From Pseudoduganella umbonata (lineage in GTDB: Bacteria; Pseudomonadota; Gammaproteobacteria; Burkholderiales; Burkholderiaceae_D): 64,000 nucleotides of DNA. The position numbers and the translations under genes were made by a program. Shown here in pieces: positions 1-8,547 of this stretch; position 1 is the first letter of the stretch, and each line of letters opens with the position of its first letter. The notes beneath the pieces were generated by a model. That model had not been told where the DNA came from, made no database searches, and saw only the letters and a list, made by a program, of their open reading frames with translations. The stretch is taken from positions 81,721 through 145,720 of the forward strand of contig NZ_JACHXS010000015.1 of NCBI RefSeq assembly GCF_014192225.1, read 5' to 3'.

Positions 1-2310
1 CATCTGCAGCCAACCGGCGAATGGGAGCAGGGCATCCACCCGGACGACCTGGCGGCGGTCAGGAAAGCCCTCGGCGGTTCGATCGCCTCGAAGCAGTCGT
101 TCAGTCTCGAGCACCGCATGCGCCGGCGCGACGATCGCGTCATCTGGCTGCTGACGCGTGGCAGGGTGGTCGACGCCGGCAATGGCACGCGCCAACGCCT
201 GGTCGGGGCCTGCGTGGATGTCACCGACCGGAAAAAGGCCGAGGAGGCCGCCAGGTCCGTCGAGGAACGCTATCACCTGCTTGCTGAAAGCAGTCCGGAC
301 GGGATACTCGTCAAGGAAGGCAGCCGGATCCGCTACGCCAACGCGGCGGCGGCGCCCATTTTCGGCGCCGCCCATGCCGGCGATCTCATCGGGCGGTCTG
401 CGGCCGACTTCTTCGATGCCGTCACCGTCGAGATCTTCGAGCGCACCGTCAGCACCGCCGTGGACTGCGGCGGGGCGCCCGTCACGCTGGCCGCGCGCCG
501 CCTCGATGGCGCCATGGCCTTCGTCGAAGTCAGCACCAACAAGGTCAGCTGGGAAGGCAAGGCAGCCGCGCAGGTACTGATCCGGGATGTCACCGAACGC
601 AGGCAGATCCAGAGTGAAATGTCGCTGATGCACGAACGGTTGAAGTTTGCCGTCGAAGGCACTGGCGACGGTATCTGGGACTGGGACCTCGTCACTGACA
701 CGTTTACCTTTTCCGGCAAGCTCAAGCAGATTTTCGGCTGGGAACCGGACGAACCGATCGACGGCAAGGTCGACTGGAGCCGCTTCATTCATCCGGAAGA
801 CCTGCCGCGCGCCACGGCATTGCTGGGCGCGTGCGTGAAAGGCGAAACGCCGATCTACGAATGCGAGTATCGGCAAGCCACCAAGCAGGGCCAGTGGCGC
901 TGGGTATTGTCGCGCGGCGTGATCGTTGCCTGGAGCGAGCGCGGCAAGCCTGTCGCCATCGTGGGCACCACGTCGGACATCACGGCGCGCAAGGAAGCCG
1001 AAGAGCAGGCCTGGCGCCACGCCAACCTGGACATCCTCACCGGCCTGCCGAATCGCCGCCTGCTGCGCGACAGGCTGGAAGCGGCTATCCACGAGACACA
1101 CCGCCTGCACCAGACGCTGGCACTGCTGTTCGTCGACCTCGATGGCTTCAAGCAGGTCAACGACCTGCTCGGGCATGACGCCGGCGACCTGTTGCTGTGC
1201 GAGGTGGCGCGCCGCCTGAAGGAATGCGTGCGCGAGTCCGACATTGTCGCGCGCCTCGGTGGCGATGAATTCACGATCGTCCTGACCGGCCTGGACGAGG
1301 CGTACCACATCGAATTCGTCAGCGAAAAGATTTTGCTCGCGCTGGCCCTTCCATTCACGCTCGGCAACGAAAAAGGCTATGTCACCGGGAGTCTCGGCAT
1401 TGCGGTGAGCCCCTTCGATGCCACGTCGGCCGACGAATTGATGCGCAAGGCCGACCAGGCGATGTATGCGGCCAAGCAGGCGGGCAAGAATCAGTTCAGC
1501 TATTTCACCCGCGAGATGGACGAACGCGCGCATGCGCGCCTGCAACTGTCCTACGAACTCAGGCATGCCGTGGAACGAAACCAGCTGTCGCTGTGCTACC
1601 AGCCCATCATCGACCTGCGCACCGGGGTGATGGCCGAGGCGGAAGCTCTCGTGCGCTGGAAGCATCCGTCACTCGGCAATATCGCGCCATCGCTGTTCGT
1701 ACCGATCGCCGAGGAATGCGGCTTGATCAACGCGATCGGCAACTGGGTCTTCCAGCAGGCGGTTGGATGCTCCAGGCGCTGCAGCCAGCATGCGAAAAAG
1801 CTGATCCCGATCGGTATCAACAAATCCCCACTGCAGTTCATCCGCCAGGATGAGGAGTCGGACTGGCTCCAGTACCTGGAGCGCATGGGTATCTCCGCGA
1901 ACAGCATCATCGTCGAGATCACCGAGGGCTTGCTGCTGCATCCCTCGTCGAACGTGAACAAGATGCTGATGCAGTACGCGCAATCGGGCATGCGCCTGGC
2001 AATCGACGACTTCGGCACCGGGTACTCGTCGATGTCGTACCTGCACAAGTTCCATATCGATTACCTGAAGATCGACCAGTCGTTCGTGCACGACATTGAA
2101 ACGAATGCCAGCCATCGCACGATTGCGGAAACGATCGTGATCATGGCGCACCGGCTTGGTCTGGAGGTGATCGCGGAAGGCATCGAAACCCGGTGCCAGA
2201 TGGAAATCCTGGCACAGGCTGGATGTGATTTCGGCCAGGGCTATTACTTCTCGAAACCGGTTCCGGAGCGGGAACTGCTGGACATGCTGCCGCGACAGTT
2301 CATTCATTGA
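1..2310 (+). CDS. PAS-GGDEF-EAL c-di-GMP turnover protein (5' truncated)
   Basis: The reading frame is open from the first base, so the start lies outside the window. The first codons already encode the end of a PAS_3-like domain (HPDDL, then a VIWLLTRG stretch). Two more PAS/PAC units follow, up to about base 990. The diguanylate cyclase domain has an intact GGDEF motif at 1258-1272. The phosphodiesterase domain has an intact EAL motif at 1642-1650, followed by EITEG, IDDFGTGYSS, LKIDQSF and VIAEGIE. All the residues expected for both synthesis and hydrolysis of cyclic di-GMP are present, so it may be bifunctional or GTP-regulated. No membrane segment is visible in the part seen. It stands alone on this strand, with a hairpin about 90 bases after the stop. 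Confidence 0.93.
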   Translation, partial: HLQPTGEWEQGIHPDDLAAVRKALGGSIASKQSFSLEHRMRRRDDRVIWLLTRGRVVDAGNGTRQRLVGACVDVTDRKKAEEAARSVEERYHLLAESSPDGILVKEGSRIRYANAAAAPIFGAAHAGDLIGRSAADFFDAVTVEIFERTVSTAVDCGGAPVTLAARRLDGAMAFVEVSTNKVSWEGKAAAQVLIRDVTERRQIQSEMSLMHERLKFAVEGTGDGIWDWDLVTDTFTFSGKLKQIFGWEPDEPIDGKVDWSRFIHPEDLPRATALLGACVKGETPIYECEYRQATKQGQWRWVLSRGVIVAWSERGKPVAIVGTTSDITARKEAEEQAWRHANLDILTGLPNRRLLRDRLEAAIHETHRLHQTLALLFVDLDGFKQVNDLLGHDAGDLLLCEVARRLKECVRESDIVARLGGDEFTIVLTGLDEAYHIEFVSEKILLALALPFTLGNEKGYVTGSLGIAVSPFDATSADELMRKADQAMYAAKQAGKNQFSYFTREMDERAHARLQLSYELRHAVERNQLSLCYQPIIDLRTGVMAEAEALVRWKHPSLGNIAPSLFVPIAEECGLINAIGNWVFQQAVGCSRRCSQHAKKLIPIGINKSPLQFIRQDEESDWLQYLERMGISANSIIVEITEGLLLHPSSNVNKMLMQYAQSGMRLAIDDFGTGYSSMSYLHKFHIDYLKIDQSFVHDIETNASHRTIAETIVIMAHRLGLEVIAEGIETRCQMEILAQAGCDFGQGYYFSKPVPERELLDMLPRQFIH

Positions 2311-2617
2311 CCAGTGGCGGCGCCTGGCCCGGAAGGAGCCGGGGCACGGAACGTGCGGGGCTGTGCGGTTGCAGTAGGCCAGGCATGGCCACCGGGCCGC
2401 GGGCGTGCGTACTTTGCCATCGGCAGGCGCACGCCCGCCTCAACAGGATTCGAACCCGGCATGGGCAACTTCGCGACCGCCGTCATTTAACGTCGATAGC
2501 GCCATGGTAGCGTGTTACACTTGATGCAGGGAAAGCCCAGTTATCGCTTTTCCTACCATCCCGGCCGAGCCAACGCCGCTTGCAATGTCGCCTTGCGACG
2601 CTTTCGGACACACGGCC
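2311..2617. other. Intergenic stretch with one hairpin
   Basis: About 300 bases between the GGDEF-EAL gene and the receiver gene. The only clear structure is the perfect 11-bp inverted repeat at 2399-2438. A GGTTCGAATCC-like string on the minus strand near 2449 resembles a tRNA T-arm, but no acceptor, D or anticodon arm goes with it. I see no convincing small gene. Confidence 0.6.
2399..2438. terminator. Possible hairpin terminator
   Basis: Perfect inverted repeat with arms GCGGGCGTGCG (2399-2409) and CGCACGCCCGC (2428-2438) around an 18-base loop. It lies 89 bases after the stop of the GGDEF-EAL gene. There is no following T run, so it is not a classic intrinsic terminator and could instead protect the 3' end or be a binding site. 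Confidence 0.4.
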
Positions 2618-3064
2618 ATGCTTACTTCCTCTCCCCGTATTCTTATCGTCGACGACATCCACGATGCCGCCGACCTGCTCTCCGACGTCCTCGTTGCCAG
2701 GGGTTTCAACGCCCGGCCGGCATACGACGGCGTCCAGGCCCTTGCGGCAGTAGAGAACTTCCAGCCTGACATCGTGTTTCTCGACCTTGGCATGCCCGTC
2801 ATGGATGGCTACGCCACTGCCTGCGCGTTGCGCGCCAGGCCAGGTCCGCAGCCAATGCTCGTCGCGCTGACGGCGTGGGGCGATGCCGCCACCGCCGCGC
2901 GCGTGGCCGCTTCGGGGTTCGACCGGCATCTCGTCAAGCCGAGCAGCCTGGACGAGATCATGTCCATCGTCCTCGAGCGGTCGCGCGCGCGCAAGGCCGA
3001 CGCGCCGGCCGATGCGGCTTCCGCGATGCAATCGGGCGCTGCTTTTGCGGCGCAGGCTCTATGA
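2618..3064 (+). CDS. CheY-like single-domain response regulator
   Basis: Predicted 148-residue protein that is almost only a receiver domain. The acidic pocket (V11-D12-D13), phosphoacceptor D56 in FLDLGMP, T85 in ALTAWG and K107 in LVKPSS are all present, so phosphorylation should be possible. A short Ala-rich tail follows and no output domain is seen, so signalling would be through a partner protein. An in-frame upstream start at 2585 exists, but the homologous part begins at MLTSSPRILIVDD, so 2618 is preferred. Neither start has a strong ribosome site. Its position between two GGDEF/EAL genes suggests a role in the same signalling, which is inference. Confidence 0.82.
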   Translation: MLTSSPRILIVDDIHDAADLLSDVLVARGFNARPAYDGVQALAAVENFQPDIVFLDLGMPVMDGYATACALRARPGPQPMLVALTAWGDAATAARVAASGFDRHLVKPSSLDEIMSIVLERSRARKADAPADAASAMQSGAAFAAQAL

Positions 3065-3203
3065 TGTCGCCCTGCAAGACCTGGTTCACGCAGGGCGGTG
3101 CGACGACGCGCCGCCATGGAGCCAGGCCGCTGCGGATGATGTCATGATCTAACAACGAGACCGGTGGTTTGCGGAGGCTTGCCGGTCCTTTCGGGAGCAC
3201 CAG

Positions 3204-3611
3204 ATGAAAACCTTTAGCACTCCGCCTGCGAGCGCCGCAGATGCCGATATCGACGGATATGTTCCGGACGACTTCCCCGTACACGATGAACTGCTCGACC
3301 TGATCGACGACGACGAGCTGCCGGAAGGCGTGCTCGACTACAGCGTGCTCGACAAGCAATTCCACAGCGCATATCTCGACCGCTACCGCACCTGCCGGGA
3401 CCTCGCCGTGCGGCTGAGCGAACAAATCCGGCAAAGCGGCCAGGCGCCCGCAACGTCCCTGCTGCGCAGCCACATCCTGGAGCGATACCGCATCTCGCTG
3501 GCCAGCTCGGGGTGGACCGCGCCGGAAGAGGCGTACTGGGTCACGCACCGCGTCGCGCTCCTGCTGGGGTGGGACAATCCCGCGATGCTGGTGCGCAAGC
3601 TGGCGCACTGA
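3204..3611 (+). CDS. Hypothetical protein, 135 residues
   Basis: Small acidic protein that I do not recognise. The N-terminal third is rich in Asp/Glu (DDFPVHDELLDLIDDDELPEG) and is probably disordered. The remainder looks helical (DRYRTCRDLAVRLSEQIRQSG, then EEAYWVTHRVALLLGW) with aromatic residues near the end. It has no signal peptide or membrane segment. A GGGAGC sequence lies about 6 bases before the ATG. It sits between the receiver gene and the large GGDEF-EAL gene, all on the plus strand with short gaps, so a role in the same signalling is possible but unproven. Confidence 0.6.
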   Translation: MKTFSTPPASAADADIDGYVPDDFPVHDELLDLIDDDELPEGVLDYSVLDKQFHSAYLDRYRTCRDLAVRLSEQIRQSGQAPATSLLRSHILERYRISLASSGWTAPEEAYWVTHRVALLLGWDNPAMLVRKLAH

Positions 3612-3699
3612 AACCATCGACGGACCGCCCGGGCCGCGAAGCCTGCCGTCCGTGGCGAAACCCGGGGATGTGTTACTTTCGGTTCCCCGCCGAGGAGGT

Positions 3700-6600
3700 A
3701 TGCCCATCATCGTGTTCATCGCCCGCGCCCTGCTGGCAACGTTTCTGCTGCTGCCGCTGCTGCCACCGTCCGCCGTGGCGGGGGCGCCGTTGCGCGTGGC
3801 ACTGGACCAGAACTATCCGCCGTTCGTCTTTCGCAACGCCGACGGACAGCTGGAGGGCTATTCGATCGATATCTGGCGCCTGTGGGAGCAGCGGACCGGC
3901 GTCAAGGTCGAGCTGCACGCGGTCGACTGGCCGCGCGTGCAGCCGCTGCTGGAAAATGGCCAGGTCGACGTGGCCGATACCATCTTCCATACCGCAGCGC
4001 GGGCACGGCGCTACGATTATTCGGCACCGTACGCGTCGGTCGCCACGTCGATCTATGCCGATACCTCGATTGCCGGCCTGCGCGACAGTACCAGCCTGAG
4101 CGGCTTCCAGGTGGCGGTACAGGCGGGCGATGCCTGCGTGGATCGCCTGCGCGCCATCAGCGGCGTCAGCGTGCGCGTCTTCCCCACGTACGCCAGCCTG
4201 CTCGACGCGCTGTCCGGGCGCGGCGTCAGGCTGTTCTGCAAGGACGATTACGCGGCCAACTACGACCTGTACCGGCTGGACCTGAACGATACCTATGCCA
4301 AGGCGTTCGAGCTGGGCCGCGACGAACTGCACCGCGCGGTGCGCAAGGGCGACACCGCCACGTTCGCGCTGGTCGAGCGCGGCATGGCCCAGATCACGCC
4401 CGCCGAAACCGCCGCGCTGCGCGACAAGTGGATGGCGCGCCCGCTGGGCTTCGCCCGCTATGCCCGGCCGCTGGTGGAGGGAATGACCGTGCTGGGCGGC
4501 GTGGTGCTGCTGCTGGCGGCATGGCTGCTGTCGATGCGCAGGGCGGTGCGCATGCGTACCAGGGAACTCGAAACCGAGAAGGCCCAGCTGCGCACCCTGG
4601 TGGAAAGCAGCACGGACGTGATCTGGCTGAAGGATGCGGCGGGCCTGTACCAGGCCTGCAACCAGCGCCTGCTGGCGCTGCTGGGACTGCCGCGCGAACA
4701 GGTCATCGGCAAGGACGACGTCACGCTGTTCGGGGAAGCGGCGGCCGAGCGGTATCGCCGCGACGACGTTGCCACGCTGCTGGCCGGGCGGGCACTGCTG
4801 TCCGAGGACGAGGTGGCGATACCGGGCGAGGCCGGCGACCGGGTGTTCGAGACGATCAAGACACCGGTCCTCAAGCCGGACGGCACGGTATTGGGCGTGC
4901 TGGGCGTGGCGCGCGACATGACCGAGCGGCGCCAGCGCGAACGCACGATCCGCGAGCAGGAGCGCCTGCTCCAGGAAATGAGCGCGCTGGCCAGCATCGG
5001 TGCCTGGGAACTGGCGCCGGCCACCGGCGTGTTCCAGTGGACCGGCGAGGTGGCACGGATCTACGGCACCGCGCCCGGCCAGCCGCTCACGCTCGAGCAC
5101 TGCCTGGCCTGCCGCGGCGAGGAAGAACGGCTGCAGGCCGGGCGCGCGCTCGATGCTGCCGCCACCCACGGCACGCCGTTCGACCTGGAGCTGGACATCG
5201 ATACCGGCGCCGGCCGCAAATGGGTGCGCATCCTGTGCAGCCCCGTACTCGAGGATGGCCGGGTGGCGATACTGCGCGGTACCGTGCAGGACGTTACCCA
5301 CCGGCGCAACCTGGAAGAGTCGATGCGCATGGCGAACCTGATCTACCAGACCAGCCTCGAAGCGATCGTCGTCACCGATGAGGCCAACCGGATCGTCGAC
5401 GCCAATCCGGCCTTCCTGGCGCAGGCCGGGCGTGACCTTGCCGAGGCGACGCTGGCCGAAGTGACAGGCACCCGCCCGCGGCTGTTCGAGTCGAGCACGC
5501 ACGACAACGGCTTCTATGCCCGCATGGAACAGCAACTGAAGGACAGCGGGCACTGGCAGGGCGAAGTCCACGACCGCGACGGCGCGGGCGCCTCCACGGC
5601 CAAGTTCGTCGATATCCGCGTGATCCGGCGGCCGGACGGGCGCATCTATCGCCATGTCATCCAGTTCCACGATATCAGCGCGCAGAAACAGAAGGACGAA
5701 CTGCTGTGGCGGCAGACCAACTTCGATACGCTGACTGGCCTGCCGAACCGCCGCCTGTTCCTCGACCGCCTGGAGCAGGACATCAGGAAGGCGCATGGCG
5801 CCGGCGCGGGGCTCGGCGTGCTGCTGCTCGACCTGGACCGCTTCAAGGACATCAACGACAGCTTCGGCCATGCCAGGGGCGACGCCGCGCTCGTCGAGCT
5901 CACCCGGCGCGTGGCCGGCTGCGTTCCGGAAGACGCCACGATGGGGCGGCTGGGCGGCGACTCGTTTGCCCTGGTGACCGGCGAATTCGACCGGCGCCCG
6001 CACCTGGAGGCGATTGCGCAGGCCGCGATCGAGGCCGTCGCGGCGCCGCTTCGCCTCGGCCCCGCCGACATGGCCTACGTGACCGCCAGCGTCGGCATCA
6101 GCGTCTATCCGGACGACGGCACGGATGCCGCCGAACTGGTCAAAAATGCCGAGCACGCGATGCGCCTGTCCAAGCAGGCCGGGCGTGGCCGGTTCCAGTA
6201 CTTCACGCCATCGCTGCAGCGGCAGGCCCATGCCAAGCTGATGCTGACGAACGAACTGCGCGAGGCATTGGCGCGCCAGCAGCTGCACGTGTATTACCAG
6301 CCGATCGTCGAGGTCGCGACGGGCGGCATCCACAAGGCCGAGACGCTGCTGCGCTGGCGCCATCCGGAGCGGGGCATGATCAGCCCGGCGCAGTTCATCC
6401 CGCTGGCGGAAGAATCCGGCCTGATCGCCGAGATCGGCGACTGGGTACTGGGCGAGGCCATCGCCAGCATCCGGCGCTGGCAGCGCATGTACGGCCGCGT
6501 GATCGAACTGAGCGTAAATATCTCGCCGACGCAGTTCGACCAGCGCGGGCCGCTGTCGTGGCTCGACCGGCTGGTGGCGGCGGACCTGCCGCATCACAGC

Positions 6601-7002
6601 CTCACCGTGGAGATCACCGAGGGCGTGCTGGTCAACGATACGGCGCAGGTGGCGCGCTGCCTCGGCAGGCTGCATGCGGCCGGGGCAAGGGTGTCGATCG
6701 ACGACTTCGGCACAGGCTTTTCCGCGCTGTCGTACCTGAAGCAGTTCGACGTCGACTACCTGAAGATCGACAAGTCGTTCATCGACAACCTGGCCAGCGA
6801 CAGCAGCGACAGGGCGCTGACCGAGGCGATCGTCGACCTCGCGCACCGGCTCGGCATCGAAGCGATCGCCGAGGGGGTCGAGAACGGCGCCCAGCGCGAT
6901 GCGCTGGCCGCCATCGGGTGCGACTACATCCAGGGGTATTTCTACTCGCAGGCGGTGCCCCGCGAGGCGTTCGAGGGGCTGCTGGAGGGGCAGGCGGCCT
7001 AG
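3700..7002 (+). CDS. Periplasmic-binding-domain / PAS / GGDEF(GGDSF) / EAL(ETL) sensor protein
   Basis: About 1100 residues. The order is: signal peptide (cleavage near AVAG, residue 27), a solute-binding-protein family 3 sensor (about 30-250; PLRVALDQNYPPF, LEGYSIDIWR), one membrane helix (about 263-283), three PAS/PAC units, a GGDEF domain and an EAL domain. The cyclase signature is GGDSF (5953-5967), which replaces the Glu expected in an active diguanylate cyclase. The EAL motif is ETL (6340-6348), which keeps the metal-binding Glu, and EITEG, IDDFGTGFS, LKIDKSF and AIAEGVE are intact. The likely output is c-di-GMP hydrolysis controlled by a periplasmic ligand, probably an amino acid or similar. 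The start is uncertain: ATG 3700 has GAGGAGG only one base away, and in-frame starts at 3652, 3670 and 3712 are possible. Confidence 0.9.
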   Translation: MPIIVFIARALLATFLLLPLLPPSAVAGAPLRVALDQNYPPFVFRNADGQLEGYSIDIWRLWEQRTGVKVELHAVDWPRVQPLLENGQVDVADTIFHTAARARRYDYSAPYASVATSIYADTSIAGLRDSTSLSGFQVAVQAGDACVDRLRAISGVSVRVFPTYASLLDALSGRGVRLFCKDDYAANYDLYRLDLNDTYAKAFELGRDELHRAVRKGDTATFALVERGMAQITPAETAALRDKWMARPLGFARYARPLVEGMTVLGGVVLLLAAWLLSMRRAVRMRTRELETEKAQLRTLVESSTDVIWLKDAAGLYQACNQRLLALLGLPREQVIGKDDVTLFGEAAAERYRRDDVATLLAGRALLSEDEVAIPGEAGDRVFETIKTPVLKPDGTVLGVLGVARDMTERRQRERTIREQERLLQEMSALASIGAWELAPATGVFQWTGEVARIYGTAPGQPLTLEHCLACRGEEERLQAGRALDAAATHGTPFDLELDIDTGAGRKWVRILCSPVLEDGRVAILRGTVQDVTHRRNLEESMRMANLIYQTSLEAIVVTDEANRIVDANPAFLAQAGRDLAEATLAEVTGTRPRLFESSTHDNGFYARMEQQLKDSGHWQGEVHDRDGAGASTAKFVDIRVIRRPDGRIYRHVIQFHDISAQKQKDELLWRQTNFDTLTGLPNRRLFLDRLEQDIRKAHGAGAGLGVLLLDLDRFKDINDSFGHARGDAALVELTRRVAGCVPEDATMGRLGGDSFALVTGEFDRRPHLEAIAQAAIEAVAAPLRLGPADMAYVTASVGISVYPDDGTDAAELVKNAEHAMRLSKQAGRGRFQYFTPSLQRQAHAKLMLTNELREALARQQLHVYYQPIVEVATGGIHKAETLLRWRHPERGMISPAQFIPLAEESGLIAEIGDWVLGEAIASIRRWQRMYGRVIELSVNISPTQFDQRGPLSWLDRLVAADLPHHSLTVEITEGVLVNDTAQVARCLGRLHAAGARVSIDDFGTGFSALSYLKQFDVDYLKIDKSFIDNLASDSSDRALTEAIVDLAHRLGIEAIAEGVENGAQRDALAAIGCDYIQGYFYSQAVPREAFEGLLEGQAA

Positions 7003-8150
7003 CTTTCCTGGCTCGCCCCCTGGCCCGCCGGCTTCATCGTGCGCAGCGTGATGAGGGTGATGTCGGAAGGCCGGCCCAGGCGGATCGGGAAGCCCGGCCA
7101 TAGCCCCGCGCCGTTGCTCACGTAGAGCGTGGTTGCGCCGACCGCATAGCGGCCGGACACGAAGCCCTGGTTGAAGCGGGCAATGATCCAGTCGAGGCCG
7201 CGGGCATGCCCGCCATGCGTGTGCCCGGACAGCTGCAGGTCGACGCCCAGCGGCTGGTTGCGCAGCACGTTCCCCGGCCGGTGATCCAGCAGCACGACCG
7301 GCAGGCCGGCCGGCTTGCCGGCGAGGGCCTTGGCCGTGTCGGGAACCGGCTGGCCGTGCCGTTCGGCCATCATGTCGGGCACGCCGGCCAGCACGAGGCC
7401 CTGCCGGATGACCACGTGCCGGTTCTCCAGCATGTCGATGCCCAGCTCGTCGAACCGGCGCATCCACGCCGCATACTCGGCATAGTATTCGTGGTTGCCC
7501 GCCACGGCGAACACGCCGTCCTTTGCCGACAGCTGCGCCAGCGGCGCCACATCGGCACTGCGGGCCGCCGTCGTGCCGTCGACCAGGTCGCCCGAGATGA
7601 CGATCAGGTCCGGCGCCACCGCGTTGGTGGCCGCGACCACCGCCTTCGCCCACGGCTCCTGCAGTAGCCGGCTCAGGTGCAGGTCGGTCAGATGCGCAAC
7701 CTGGTAGCCGTCGAGTTCCGCCGGCAATCCCGCCAGCGCGACCTCCATGCGCTTGATGGCCGGCACCTTGATCGCCTGCGCCACGCCGATGCCCGCCAGT
7801 ACCAGACTCACGGCGAGGAAGACGTGCGGCGCGGTCCTGTTGCGCAGGATGGCTTGCCCGGTGGCGCGCGAAGGCAGCCAGGCGGCCAGGCCGGCCAGGT
7901 CCCTGAGCAGCAGCAGGACAGCCGTCAGTACCAGCGTACCATGGGCCACGCTCACGCCGATCAGCGCGGCGCGGGGAATTTCCGGCGACGCAATGGTGGT
8001 GCCGAACAGGCGGCTGACGAGCCAGTGGTGTTCGAGCAGCGCCATCAGCAGGACCGCCAGAGCGATCCTGCCGGCGACGCCGAGTTGCAGTCTCCATACA
8101 TAACGCCAGGCCAGGTACGAGCCGAGGACAAGAGCGACGATTGGCAGCAC
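6999..8150 (-). CDS. Membrane-anchored metallophosphoesterase (YkuE/YaeI type)
   Basis: About 383 residues. The N-terminal 125 residues carry about four hydrophobic segments. A calcineurin-like phosphoesterase domain follows with all its metal motifs: DLHL (156-159), GDLVDG (187-192), GNHEYY (218-223), LDHRP (289-292) and GHTHGG (309-314). Family members hydrolyse phosphoester or pyrophosphate bonds at the membrane; the substrate here is unknown. The start is taken as GTG at 8150, because AAGGAAA lies 6-7 bases before it and the membrane region begins there. A longer frame to 8363 would add 71 residues with no family likeness. The gene is convergent with the preceding GGDEF-EAL gene, overlapping its stop by four bases. 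A strong 13-bp hairpin precedes the ribosome site. Confidence 0.88.
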   Translation of the reverse strand: MLPIVALVLGSYLAWRYVWRLQLGVAGRIALAVLLMALLEHHWLVSRLFGTTIASPEIPRAALIGVSVAHGTLVLTAVLLLLRDLAGLAAWLPSRATGQAILRNRTAPHVFLAVSLVLAGIGVAQAIKVPAIKRMEVALAGLPAELDGYQVAHLTDLHLSRLLQEPWAKAVVAATNAVAPDLIVISGDLVDGTTAARSADVAPLAQLSAKDGVFAVAGNHEYYAEYAAWMRRFDELGIDMLENRHVVIRQGLVLAGVPDMMAERHGQPVPDTAKALAGKPAGLPVVLLDHRPGNVLRNQPLGVDLQLSGHTHGGHARGLDWIIARFNQGFVSGRYAVGATTLYVSNGAGLWPGFPIRLGRPSDITLITLRTMKPAGQGASQES

Positions 8151-8547
8151 GGGTATTTCCTTGATGTCGTTCGATGGCCTGGCGTACCGCGTGGTACGCC
8201 AGGCCGGTGGGAGTGAGCGCGGAACCGGCCGATCCTCCAGGATCCGGCCGGCCGCCACGGCGGTCGGTGTGCGGCCAGGATTGCGAAGGCCTGGCGGCGC
8301 GGGCGACAGCGTAGCATGATTGAAGCAGGCTCGCTCAGCAGCGGGGTGCCTGGCGAAGTGCACCCAATGCCCTATGCGGGCAGCGAAACGCAGGCGCGCA
8401 CGGGCGACGGGTGGAGAGCGGGCAGGTCGAGGACTGGTTTCGGCCGCGTTGCGCGGTCAGCGCCCTACAGCAAGAATACCTGGCGTGGTATGTGAAGAAA
8501 TTCCTGATAACGACATGATCTTGGGGCTTGTCACGCCTCGGCCGCAT
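8151..8547. other. Intergenic stretch with a 13-bp hairpin
   Basis: About 400 bases between the phosphoesterase start and the stop of the PEP-CTERM gene, both on the minus strand. It holds the perfect stem-loop at 8176-8205. The rest is GC-rich without a recognisable gene, repeat or RNA. Confidence 0.55.
8176..8205 (-). promoter_or_regulatory. 13-bp perfect stem-loop in the phosphoesterase leader
   Basis: GGCCTGGCGTACC (8176-8188), a four-base loop, then GGTACGCCAGGCC (8193-8205). On the minus strand it ends about 12 bases before the AAGGAAA ribosome site of the phosphoesterase. It could limit read-through or influence translation of that gene. There is no T run, so it is not an ordinary terminator. 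Confidence 0.5.

Noticed and set aside
2440..2500. tRNA-like T-arm string on the minus strand
   Set aside because: GGTTCGAATCC is present, but the stem pairs poorly and no acceptor, D or anticodon arm can be drawn.
3673..8097. Open frame of more than 1400 codons on the minus strand, opposite the large sensor gene
   Set aside because: The opposite strand encodes a protein with clear domains and motifs; the antisense translation is Arg/Gly/Ala/His-rich with no family likeness, as expected for GC-rich DNA with strong third-position bias.
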